Part shown: piece after piece, positions 1 to 11,664 of the stretch
Layout: each line of letters begins with the position of its first letter
Position numbering within the stretch: the first letter of the stretch is position 1
Assembly: GCA_920105625.2 (NCBI GenBank)
Contig: OV050033.1
Location: forward strand, 93,622,280 to 93,686,279
Length of the DNA stretch: 64,000 bases
Origin: Clusia tigrina
Taxonomy: Eukaryota; Arthropoda; Insecta; Diptera; Clusiidae
Direction: 5' to 3'
Program-made: the position numbers and the translations under genes
The notes under the pieces: generated by a model
The model's database searches: none
What the model saw: only the letters and a program-made list of their open reading frames with translations
Told to the model about the DNA's origin: nothing

Positions 1-88
1 CCCTCGAGTCCCAAATCAAACACTGATAAAGCTTCGAATGGGCCTATCTTCTATACGGTACGTCCTACACCTATCAATGTTTGCAACA

Positions 89-102
89 TACAAATGCTTG
101 TA
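89..102. other. Short dyad, TACAA-ATGC-TTGTA, one per monomer
   Basis: TACAAATGCTTGTA has 5-base arms that are reverse complements around a 4-base centre. It lies at monomer bases 33-46 and recurs through the array; the coordinates given are the first full example. GCCACATATAAATGC monomers (after B) lose the left arm, so those copies lack the dyad. Short dyads are known from centromeric satellites that lack a CENP-B box. A role here is only inference. Confidence 0.6.
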
Positions 103-137
103 ACTTTTTACTGGAGTGTCATAAAACCTTGAAATTT

Positions 138-147
138 TTTAACAATA
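138..147. other. Overlapping AGTACT/CTCGAG palindromes, one per monomer
   Basis: AGTACTCGAG joins two 6-base palindromes (ScaI and XhoI sites) that share CT, at monomer bases 93-102. It is one of the best conserved parts of the monomer, with few losses such as ACTCCAGCC near 9560, TCTCGATCC near 13870 and several AGTTCTCGAG copies between 10.7 and 18 kb. A XhoI digest should give a 196-bp ladder. The coordinates mark the first clear example. Confidence 0.75.
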
Positions 148-2459
148 AAGTACTCGAGCCTCTTGTCAATTTAAGCTATCGCTCAAAGCTATGCTACCCT
201 TGAGTCCCAAATCAAACACTGATAAAAATTCAAATGGCCTTAGCTTCTATACGGTACGTCCTACACCTATCAAAGTTTGCAACATACAAATGCTTGTAAC
301 TTTTTACTGGAGCGTCATAAAACCTTGAAATTTTGTAACAATAAAGTACTCGAGCCTCTTGTCAATTTAAGCTATCGCTCAAAACTATGCTACCCTTGAG
401 TCCCAAATCAAACACTGATAAATCTTCAAATGGCCCTAACTTCTATACGGTACGTCCTACACCTATCAAAGTTTGCAAAATACAATTGCTTGTAACTTTT
501 TACTGGAGCGTGATAAAACCTAGAAATTTTGTAACAATAAAGTACTCGAGCCTCTTGTCAATTTAAGCTATCGCTCCAAGCTATGCTACCCTCGAGTCCC
601 AAATCAAACACTGATAAAGCTTCAAATGGCCCTATCTTCTATACGGTACATCCTACACCTATCAAAGTTTGCAACATACAAATGCTTGTAACGTTTTACT
701 GGAGCGTCATAAAACCTTGAAATTTTTTAACAATAAAGTACTCGAGCCTCTTGTCAATTTAAGCTATCGCTCAAAGCTATCCTACCCTTGAGTCCCAAAT
801 CAAACAATGATAAAAATTCAAATGGCCCCAACTTCTATACGGTACGTCCTACACCTATCAAAGTTTGCAACATACAAATGCTTGTAACTTTTTACTGGAG
901 CGTCATAAAACCTTGAAATTTTGTAACAATAAAGTACTCGAGCCTCTTGTCAATTTAAGCTATCGCTCAAAACTATGCTACCCTTGAGTCCCAAATCAAA
1001 AACTGATAAAGCTTCAAATGGCCCTAACTTCTACACGGTACGTCCTACACCTATCAAAGTTTGCAGCGTACAAATGCTTGTAACTTTTTACTGGAGCGTC
1101 ATAAAACCTTGAAATTTTGTAACAATAAAGTACTCGAGAATCTTGTCAATTTAAGCTATCGCTCAAAGCTGTGCTACCCTTGAGTCCCAAATCAAACACT
1201 GATAAATCTTCAAATGGCCCTAACTTCTATACGGTACGTCCTACACCTCTCAAAGTTTGCAACATACAAATGCTTGTAACTTTTTACTGGAGCGTGATAA
1301 AACCTAGAAATTTTGTAACAATATAGTACTCGAGCCTCTTGTCAATTTAAGCTATCGCTCAAAGCTATGCTCCCCTTGAGTCCCAAATCAAACACTGATA
1401 AAGCTTCGAATGGGCCTATCTGCTATACGGTACGTCCTACACCTATCAATGTTTGCAACATACAAATGCTTGTAACTTTTTACTGGAGTGTCATAAAACC
1501 TTGAAATTTTTGAACAATAAAGTACTCGAGCCTCTTGTCAATTTAAGCTATCGCTCAAAGCTATGCTACCCTTGAGTCCCAAATCAAACACTGATAAAAA
1601 TTCAAATGGCCTTAGCTTCTATACGGTACGTCCTACACCTATCAAAGTTTGCAACATACAAATGCTTGTAACTTTTTACTGGAGCGTCATAAAACCTTGA
1701 AATTTTGTAACAATAAAGTACTCGAGAATCTTGTCAATTTAAGCTATCGCTCAAAGCTGTGCTACCCTTGAGTCCCAAATCAAACACTGATAAATCTTCA
1801 AATGGCCCTAACTTCTATACGGTACGTCCTACACCTCTCAAAGTTTGCAACATACAAATGCTTGTAACTTTTTACTGGAGCGTGATAAAATCTAGAAATT
1901 TTGTAACAATATAGTACTCGAGCCTCTTGTCAATTTAAGCTATCGCTCAAAGCTATGCTCCCCTTGAGTCCCAAATCAAACACTGATAAAGCTTCGAATG
2001 GGCCTATCTGCTATACGGTACGTCCTACACCTATCAATGTTTGCAACATACAAATGCTTGTAACTTTTTACTGGAGTGGCATAAAACCTTGAAATTTTTG
2101 AACAATAAAGTACTCGAGCCTCTTGTGAATTTAAGCTATCGCTCAAAGCTATGCTACCCTTGAGTCCCAAATCAAACACTGATAAAAATTCAAATGGCCT
2201 TAGCTTCTATACGGTACGTCCTACACCTATCAAAGTTTGCAACATACAAATGCTTGTAACTTTTTACTGGAGCGTGATAAAACCTAGAAATTTTGTAACA
2301 ATAAAGTACTCGAGCCTCTTGTCAATTTAAGCTATCGCTCAAAGCTATGCTCCCCTTGAGTCCCAAATCAAACACTGATAAAGCTTCGAATGGGCCTATC
2401 TTCTATACGGTACGTCCTACACCTATCAATGTTTGCAACATACAAATGCTTGTAACTTT

Positions 2460-5400
2460 TTACTGGAGTGTCATAAAACCTTGAAATTTTTTAACAATAA
2501 AGTACTCGAGCCTCTTGTCAATTTAAGCTATCGCTCAAAGCTATGCTACCCTTGAGTCCCAAGTCAAACACTGATAAAAATTCAAATGGCCTTAGCTTCT
2601 ATACGGTACGTCCTACACCTATCAAAGCTTGCAACATACAAATGCTTGTAACTTTTTACTGGAGCGTCATAAAACCTTGAAATTTTGTAACAATAAAGTA
2701 CTCGAGCCTCTTGTCAATTTAAGCTATCGCTCAAAACTATGCTACCCTTGAGTCCCAAATCAAACACTGATAAAGCTTCAAATGGCCCTAACTTCTATAC
2801 GGTACGTCCTACACCTATCAAAGTTTGCAACATATAAATGCTCGTAACTTTTTACTGGAGCGTCATAAAACCTTGAAATTTTGTAACAATAAAGTACTCG
2901 AGCCTCTTGTCAATTTAAGCTATCGCTCAAAGCTGTGCTACCCTTGAGTCCCAAATCAAACACTGATAAATCTTCAAATGGCCCTAACTTCTATACGGTA
3001 CGTCCTACACCTATCAAAGTTTGCAACATACAAATGCTTGTAACTTTTTACTGGAGCGTGATAAAACCTAGAAATTTTGTAACAATAAAGTACTCGAGCC
3101 TCTTGTCAATTTAAGCTATCGCTCAAAGCTATGCTCCCCTTGAGTCCCAAATCAAACACTGATAAAGCTTCGAATGGGCCTATCTTCTATACGGTACGTC
3201 CTACACCCATCAATGTTTGCAACATACAAATGCTTGTATCTTTTTACTGGAGTGTCATAAAACGTTGAAATTTTTGCACAATAAAGTACTCGAGCCTCTT
3301 GTCAATTTAAGCTATCGCTCAAAGCTATGCTACCCTTGAGTCCCAAATCAAACACTGATAAAAATTCAAATGGCCTTAGCTTCTATACGGTACGTCCTAC
3401 ACCTATCAAAGTTTACAACATACAAATGCTTGTAACTTTTTACTGGAGCGTCAGAAAACCTTGAAATTTTTTAACAATAAAGTACTCGAGCCTCTTGTCA
3501 ATTTAAGCTATCGCTCAAAACTATGCTACCCTTGAGTCCCAAATCAAACACTGATAAAGCTTCAAATGGCCCTAACTTCTATACGGTACGTCCTGCACCT
3601 ATCAAAGTTTGCAACATATAAATGCTCGTAACTTTTTACTGGAGCGTCATAAAACCTTGAAATTTTTTTCAATAAAGGACTCGAGCCTCTTGTCAATTTA
3701 AGCTATCGCTCAAAACTATGCTAACCTTGAGTTCAAAATCAAACACTAATAAAGCTTCAAATGGCTCTAACTTCTATACGGTACGTCCTACATCTATCAA
3801 AGTTTGCAACATACAAATGCTTGTAACTTTTTACTGGAGCGTCATAAAACCTTGAAATTTTGTAACAATAAAGTACTCGAGCCTCTTGTCAATTTAAGCT
3901 GTCGCTCAAAGCTGTGCTACCCTTGTGTCCCAAATCAAACATTGATAAAACTTCATATGACCCTAACTTCTAGACGGTACGTCCTACACCTATCAAAGTT
4001 TGCAACATACAAATGCTTGCAACTTTTTACTGGAGCGTCATAAAACCTTGAAATTTTGTACCAATAAAGTACTCGAGCCTCTTATCAATTTAAGCTATCG
4101 CTCAAAGCTGTGCTACCCTTGAGTCCCAAATCAAACACTGATAAAGCTTCAAATGGCCCTAACTTCTATACGGTACGTCCTACACCTATCAAAGTTTGCA
4201 ACATACAAATGCTTGTAACTTTTTACTGGAGCGTCATAAAACCTTGAAATTTTGTAACAATAAAGTACTCGAGCCTCTTGTCAATTTAAGCTATCGCTCA
4301 AAGCTATGCTACCCTTGAGTCCCAAATCAAACACTGATAAAGCTTCAAATGGCCCTACCTTCTATACGGTACGTCCTACACCTATCAAAGTTTGCAACAT
4401 ACAAATGCTTGTAACTTTTTACTGGAGCGTCATAAAACCTTGAAATTTTTTAACAATAAAGTACTCGAGCCTCTTGTCAATTTAAGCTATCGCTCAAAGC
4501 TATGCTACCATTGAGTCCCAAATCAAACACTGACAAAAATTCAAATGGCCCTAACTTCTATACGGTACGTCCGACACCTATCAAAGTTTGCAACATACAA
4601 ATGCTTGTAACTTTTTACTGGAGTGTCATAAAACCTTGAAATTTTGTAACAATAAAGTACTCGAGCCTCTTGTCAATTTAAGCTATCGCTCAAAACTATG
4701 CTACCCTTCAGTGCCAAATCAAACACTGATAAAGCTTCAAATGGCCCTAACTTCTATACGGCACGTCCTACACCTATCAAAGTTTGCCACATATAAATGC
4801 TTGTAACTTTTTACTGGAGCGTCATAAAACCTTGAAATTTTGTAACAATAAAGTACTCGAGCCTCTTGTCAATTTAAGCTATCGCTCAAAGCTGTGGTAC
4901 CCTTGAGTCCCAAATCAAACACTGATAAAGCTTCAAGTGTCCCTAACTTCTATACGTTACGTCCTACACCTATCAAAGTTTGCAACATACAAATGCTTGT
5001 AACTTTTTACTGGAGCGTCATAAAACCTAGAAATTTTGTAACAATAAAGTACTCGAGCCTGTTGTCAATTTAAGCTATCGCTCAAAGCTATGCTACCCTT
5101 GAGTCCCAAATCAAACACTGATAAAAATTCAAATGGCCCTAACTTCTATACGGTACGTCCTACACCTATCAAAGTTTGCAACATACAAATGCTTGTAACT
5201 TTTTACTGGAGCGTCATAAAACCTTGAAATTTTGTAACAATAAAGTACTCGAGCCTCTAGTCAATTTAAGCTATCGCTCAAAACTATGCTACCCTTGAGT
5301 CCTAAATCAAACACTGATAAAGCTTCAAATGGCCCTAACTTCTATGCGGTACGTCCTACACCTATCAAAGTTTGCAACATACAAATGCTTGTAACTTTTT

Positions 5401-5790
5401 ACTGGAGTGTCATAAAACTTTGAAATTTTGTAACAATAAAGTACTCGAGCCTCTTGTCAATTTAAGCTATCGCTCAAAGCTGTGCTACCCTTGTGTCCCA
5501 AATCAAACACTGACAAAAATTCAAATGGCCCTAACTTCTATACGATACGTCCTACACATATCAAAGTTTGCAACATACAAATGCTTGTAACTTTTTACTG
5601 GAGCGTCATAAAACCTTGAAATTTTGTACCAATAAAGTACTCGAGCCTCTTATCAATTTAAGCTATCGCTCAAAGCTGTGCTACCCTTGAGTCCCAAATC
5701 AAGCACTGATAAAGCTTCAAATGGCCCTAACTTCTATACGGTACGTCCTACACCTATCAAAATTTGCAACATACAAATGCTTGTAACTTT
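2460..5790 (+). repeat. 3331-bp higher-order unit, copy 1 (17 monomers)
   Basis: Bases from about 2460 to 5798 align with bases 3331 further on. Shared rare variants include AAGTCAAAC at 2561/5892, CAAAGCTTGCAAC near 2625/5956, AACGTTGAAATTTTTGCAC near 3263/6594, a one-base deletion near 3663/6994, and CCGACACC at 4571/7902. The unit is 17 x 196 minus 1. Private changes in this copy include an altered stretch at about 3940-3975 (ACATTGATAAAACTTC and TTCTAGACGG). Boundaries are good to a few tens of bases, because the junction lies inside a homologous monomer. Confidence 0.9.
3661..3676 (+). other. One-base deletion in the T run, copied near 6994
   Basis: The run reads AATTTTTTTCAATAAAGG where most monomers read AATTTTGTAACAATAAAG. 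The monomer is one base short and the 196-bp phase drops from 81 to 80. The same allele is found 3331 bp further on, near 6994. One mutation was therefore copied by the 17-monomer duplication. Confidence 0.85.
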
Positions 5791-8700
5791 TTACTGGAGT
5801 GTCATAAAACCTTGAAATTTTTTAACAATAAACTACTCGAGCCTCTTGTCAATTTAAGCTATCGCTCAAAGCTATGCTACCCTTGAGTCCCAAGTCAAAC
5901 ACTGATAAAAATTCAAATGGCCTTAGCTTCTATACGGTACGTCCTACACCTATCAAAGCTTGCAACATACAAATGCTTGTAACTTTTTACTGGAGCGTAA
6001 TAAAACCTTGAAATTTTGTAACAATAAAGTACTCGAGCCTCTTGTCAATTTAAGCTATCGCTCAAAACTATGCTACCCTTGAGTCCCAAATCAAACACTG
6101 ATAAAGCTTCAAATGGCCCTAACTTCTATACGGTACGTCCTACACCTATCAAAGTTTGCAACATATAAATGCTCGTAACTTTTTACTGGAGCGTCATAAA
6201 ACCTTGAAATTTTGTAACAATAAAGTACTCGAGCCTCTTGTCAATTTAAGCTATCGCTCAAAGCTGTGCTACCCTTGAGTCCCAAATCAAACACTGATAA
6301 ATCTTCAAATGGCCCTAACTTCTATACGGTACGTCCTACACCTATCAAAGTTTGCAACATACAAATGCTTGTAACTTTTTACTGGAGCGTGATAAAACCT
6401 AGAAATTTTGTAACAATAAAGTACTCGAGCCTCTTGTCAATTTAAGCTATCGCTCAAAGCTAAGCTCCCCTTGAGTCCCAAATCAAACACTGATAAAGCT
6501 TCGAATGGGCCTATCTTCTATACGGTACGTCCTACACCCATCAATGTTTGCAACATACAAATGCTTGTATCTTTTTACTGGAGTGTCATAAAACGTTGAA
6601 ATTTTTGCACAATAAAGTACTCGAGCCTCTTGTCAATTTAAGCTATCGCTCAAAGCTATGCTACCCTTGAGTCCCAAATCAAACACTGATAAAAATTCAA
6701 ATGGCCTTAGCTTCTATACGGTACGTCCTACACCTATCAAAGTTTACAACATACAAATGCTTGTAACTTTTTACTGGAGCGTCAGAAAACCTTGAAATTT
6801 TTTAACAATAAAGTACTCGAGCCTCTTGTCAATTTAAGCTATCGCTCAAAACTATGCTACCCTTGAGTCCCAAATCAAACACTGATAAAGCTTCAAATGG
6901 CCCTAACTTCTATACGGTACGTCCTGCACCTATCAAAGTTTGCAACATATAAATGCTCGTAACTTTTTACTGGAGCGTCATAAAACCTTGAAATTTTTTT
7001 CAATAAAGGACTCGAGCCTCTTGTCAATTTAAGCTATCGCTCAAAACTATGCTAACCTTGAGTTCAAAATCAAACACTAATAAAGCTTCAAATGGCTCTA
7101 ACTTCTATACGGTACGTCCTACATCTATCAAAGTTTGCAACATACAAATGCTTGTAACTTTTTACTGGAGCGTCATAAAACCTTGAAATTTTGTAACAAT
7201 AAAGTACTCGAGCCTCTTGTCAATTTAAGCTATCGCTCAAAGCTGTGCTACCCTTGTGTCCCAAATCAAACACTGATAAAAATTCAAATGGCCCTAACTT
7301 CTATACGGTACGTCCTACACCTATCAAAGTTTGCAACATACAAATGCTTGCAACTTTTTACTGGAGCGTCATAAAACCTTGAAATTTTGTACCAATAAAG
7401 TACTCGAGCCTCTTATCAATTTAAGCTATCGCTCAAAGCTGTGCTACCCTTGAGTCCCAAATCAAACACTGATAAAGCTTCAAATGGCCCTAACTTCTAT
7501 ACGGTACGTCCTACACCTATCAAAGTTTGCAACATACAAATGCTTGTAACTTTTTACTGGAGCGTCATAAAACCTAGAAATTTTGTAACAATAAAGTACT
7601 CGAGCCTCTTGTCAATTTAAGCTATCGCTCAAAGCTATGCTACCCTTGAGTCCCAAATCAAACACTGATAAAGCTTCAAATGGCCCTACCTTCTATACGG
7701 TACGTCCTACACCTATCAAAGTTTGCAACATACAAATGCTTGTAACTTTTTACTGGAGCGTCATAAAACCTTGAAATTTTTTAACAATAAAGTACTCGAG
7801 CCTCTTGTCAATTTAAGCTATCGCTCAAAGCTATGCTACCATTGAGTCCCAAATCAAACACTGACAAAAATTCAAATGGCCCTAACTTCTATACGGTACG
7901 TCCGACACCTATCAAAGTTTGCAACATACAAATGCTTGTAACTTTTTACTGGAGTGTCATAAAACCTTGAAATTTTGTAACAATAAAGTACTCGAGCCTC
8001 TTGTCAATTTAAGCTATCGCTCAAAACTATGCTACCCTTCAGTGCCAAATCAAACACTGATAAAGCTTCAAATGGCCCTAACTTCTATACGGCACGTCCT
8101 ACACCTATCAAAGTTTGCCACATATAAATGCTTGTAACTTTTTACTGGAGCGTCATAAAACCTTGAAATTTTGTAACAATAAAGTACTCGAGCCTCTTGT
8201 CAATTTAAGCTATCGCTCAAAGCTGTGGTACCCTTGAGTCCCAAATCAAACACTGATAAAGCTTCAAGTGGCCCTAACTTCTATACGTTACGTCCTACAC
8301 CTATCAAAGTTTGCAACATACAAATGCTTGTAACTTTTTACTGGAGCGTCATAAAACCTAGAAATTTTGTAACAATAAAGTACTCGAGCCTCTTGTCAAT
8401 TTAAGCTATCGCTCAAAGCTATGCTACCCTTGAGTCCCAAATCAAACACTGATAAAAATTCAAATGGCCCTAACTTCTATACGGTACGTCCTACACCTAT
8501 CAAAGTTTGCAACATACAAATGCTTGTAACTTTTTACTGGAGCGTCATAAAACCTTGAAATTTTGTAACAATAAAGTACTCGAGCCTCTAGTCAATTTAA
8601 GCTATCGCTCAAAACTATGCTACCCTTGAGTCCTAAATCAAACACTGATAAAGCTTCAAATGGCCCTAACTTCTATGCGGTACGTCCTACACCTATCAAA

Positions 8701-9121
8701 GTTTGCAACATACAAATGCTTGTAACTTTTTACTGGAGTGTCATAAAACTTTGAAATTTTGTAACAATAAAGTACTCGAGCCTCTTGTCAATTTAAGCTA
8801 TCGCTCAAAGCTGTGCTACCCTTGTGTCCCAAATCAAACACTGATAAAAATTCAAATGGCCCTAACTTCTATACGATACGTCCTACACATATCAAAGTTT
8901 GCAACATACAAATGCTTGTAACTTTTTACTGGAGCGTCATAAAACCTTGAAATTTTGTACCAATAAAGTACTCGAGCCTCTTATCAATTTAAGCTATCGC
9001 TCAAAGCTGTGCTACCCTTGAGTCCCAAATCAAGCACTGATAAAGCTTCAAATGGCCCTAACTTCTATACGGTACGTCCTACACCTATCAAAATTTGCAA
9101 CATACAAATGCTTGTAACTTT
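5791..9121 (+). repeat. 3331-bp higher-order unit, copy 2 (17 monomers)
   Basis: This is the second tandem copy of the block before it, with the same order of rare variants. Few differences are visible. Examples are GGAGCGTAATAAAACC near 5994 where copy 1 has GGAGCGTCAT, and AAGTGGCCC near 8267 where copy 1 has AAGTGTCCC. Similarity at this offset ends at about 9129, where this copy reads AAAACTAGAAATTTTG. The direct head-to-tail placement points to one unequal exchange or replication-based duplication of a 17-monomer segment. The low divergence suggests it is younger than most monomer variation in the flanks. Confidence 0.9.
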
Positions 9122-11403
9122 TTACTGGAGCGTCATAAAAACTAGAAATTTTGTAACAATAAAGTACTCGAGCCTCTTGTCAATTTAAGTTTTCGCTCAA
9201 AGCTATGCTACGCTTGAGTCCCAAATCAAACACTGATAAAGCTTCAAATGGCCCTATCTTCTATACGGTACGTCCTACACCTATCAAAGTTTGCAACATA
9301 CAAATGCTTGTAACTTTTTACTGGAGCGTCATAAAACCTTGAAATTTTTTAACAATAAAGTACTCGAGCCTCTTTTCAATTTAAGCTATCGCTCAAAGCT
9401 ATGCTACCATTGAGTCCCAAATCAAACACTGATAAAAATTGAAATGGCCCTAACTTCTATACGGTACGTCCGACACCTATCAAAGTTTGCAACATACAAA
9501 TGCTTGTAACTTTTTACTGGAGTGTCATAAAACCTTGAAATTTTGTAACAATAAAGTACTCCAGCCTCTTGTCAATTTAAGCTATCGCTCAAAACTATGC
9601 TACCCTTGAGTGCCAAATCAAACACTGATAAAGCTTTAAATGGCCCTAACTTCTATACGGCACGTCCTACACCTATCAAAGTTTGCAACATATAAATGCT
9701 TGTAACTTTTTACTGGAGCGTTATAAAACCCTGAAATTTTGTAACAATAAAGTACTCGAGCCTCTTGTCAATTTAAGCTATCGCTCAAAGCTGTGGTACC
9801 CTTGAGTCCCAAATCAAACACTGATAAAGCTTCAAATGGCCCTAACTTCTATACGGTACGTCCTACACCTATCAAAGTTTGCAACATACAAATGCTTGTA
9901 ACTTTTTACTGGAGCGTCATAAAACCTAGAAATTTTGTAACAATAAAGTACTCGAGCCTCGTGTCAATTTAAGCTATCGCTCAAAGCTATGCTACCCTTG
10001 AGTCCCAAATCAAACACTGATAAAAATTCAAATGGTCCTAACTTCTATACGGTACGTCCTATACCTATCAAAATTTGCAACATACAAATGCTTGTAACTT
10101 TTTACTGGAGCGTCATAAAACCTTGAAATTTTGTAACAATAAAGTACTCGAGCCTCTTGTCAATTTAAGCTATCGCTCAAAACTATGCTACCCTTGAGTC
10201 CTAAATCAAACACTGATAAAGCATCAAATGGCCCTAACTTCTATGCGGTACGTCCTACACCTATCAAAGTTTGCAACATACAAATGCTTGTAACTTTTTA
10301 CTGGAGCGTCATAAAACATAGAAATTTTGTAACAATAAAGTACTCGAGCCTCTTGTCAATTTAAGCTATCGCTCAAAGCTATGCTACCCTTGAGTCCCAA
10401 ATCAAACACTGATAAAGCTTCAAATGGCTCTATCTTCTATACGGTACGTCCTACACCTATCAAAGTTTGCAACATACAAATGCTTGTAACTTTTTACTGG
10501 AGCGTCATAAAACCTGGAAATTTTGTAACAATAAAGTACTCGAGCCTCTTGTCAATTTAAGCTATCGCTCAAAGCTGTGCTACCCTTGAGCCCCAAATCA
10601 AACACTGATAAAGCTTCAAATGGCCCTATCTTTTATACGGTACGTCCTACACCTATCAAAGTTTGCAACATACAAATGCTTGTAACTTTTTACTGGAGCG
10701 TCATAAAACCTAGAAATTTTGTAACAATAAAGTTCTCGAGCCTCTTGTCAATTTAAGGTATCGCTCAAAGCTGTGGTACCCTTGAGTCCCAAATCAAACA
10801 CTGATAAAGCTTCAAATGGCCCTAACTTCTATTCAGTACGTCCTACACCTATCAAAGTTTGCAACGTACAAATGCTTGTAACTTTTTACTGGAGCGTCAT
10901 AATACCTTGAAATTTTGTAACAATAAAGTACTCGAGCCTCTTGTGAATTTAAGCTATCGCTCAAAGCTGTGCTACCCTTGTGTCCCAAATCAAACACTGA
11001 TACAAATTCAAATGGCCCTAACTTCTTTACGGTACGTCCTACACCTATCAAAGTTTGCAACATACAAATGCTTGTAACTTTTTACTGGAGCGTCATAAAA
11101 CCTTGAAATTTTGCAACAATAAAGTACTCGAGCCTCTTGTCAATTTAAGCTATCGCTCAAAGCTGTGGTACCCTTGAGTCCCAAATCAAACACTGATAAA
11201 GCTTCAAATGGCCCTAACTTCTATACGGTACGTCCTACACCTATCAAAGTTTGCAACATACAAATGCTTGTAACTTTTTACTGGAGCGTCATAAAACCTA
11301 GAAATTTTGTAACAATAAAGTTCTCGAGCCTCTTGTCAATTTAAGGTATCGCTCAAAGCTGTGGTACCCTTGAGTCCCAAATCAAACACTGATAAAGCTT
11401 CAA

Positions 11404-11664
11404 ATGGCCCTAACTTCTATTCAGTACGTCCTACACCTATCAAAGTTTGCAACGTACAATGCTTGTAACTTTTTACTGGAGCGTCATAATACCTTGAAAT
11501 TTTGTAACAATAAAGTACTCGAGCCTCTTGTGAATTTAAGCTATCGCTCAAAGCTGTGCTACCCTTGTGTCCCAAATCAAACACTGATAAAAATTCAAAT
11601 GGCCCTAACTTCTATACGGTACGTCCTACACCTATCAAAGTTTGCAACATACAAATGCTTGTAA
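11404..11664 (+). other. 86-codon ATG open frame, by-product of satellite; not called a gene
   Basis: This frame begins at ATGGCC, runs through the one-base deletion near 11459 and ends at TAA in the CTTGTAAC element of the next monomer. Its translation is the same repeat peptide found in other monomers, with residues such as CNNKVLEPLVNLSYRSKLC. It has no recognisable domain and exists only because of a private deletion. I judge it non-functional. Transcription of the array remains possible. Confidence 0.75.
11451..11464 (+). other. One-base deletion near 11459 that joins two frames
   Basis: GCAACGTACAATGCTTG has one A fewer than GCAACGTACAAATGCTTG. The phase drops from 79 to 78. The related block 1567-1568 bp downstream keeps the A, so the deletion arose after that duplication or is private to this copy. 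It fuses two reading frames and creates the longest open frame in the window, 11404-11664, 86 codons from an ATG. Confidence 0.85.

Larger units (their letters stand above)
1..2459 (+). repeat. Divergent satellite domain with a 588-bp trimer repeat
   Basis: About 12.5 monomers, among the most variable in the window. A 3-monomer period is visible. The variant CTCGAGAATCTT occurs at 1133 and again at 1721, and CTGCTATACGG and TTTTTGAAC also recur at a 588-bp offset, so roughly 1.1-1.68 kb is duplicated at 1.69-2.27 kb. A GCTTCGAATGGGCC variant appears at 31, 1403, 1991, 2383 and 3167, with spacings of 7, 3, 2 and 4 monomers. A GAGCGTGATAAAACCTAG variant recurs through the same stretch. These markers become rare or absent to the right, so this is a separate and probably older layer of the array. 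Confidence 0.85.

Noticed and set aside
28..46. CENP-B box like sequence at CTTCGAATGGGCC
   Set aside because: The motif lacks the A and CGGG of the essential NTTCGNNNNANNCGGGN pattern and is found in only a few left-end monomers.
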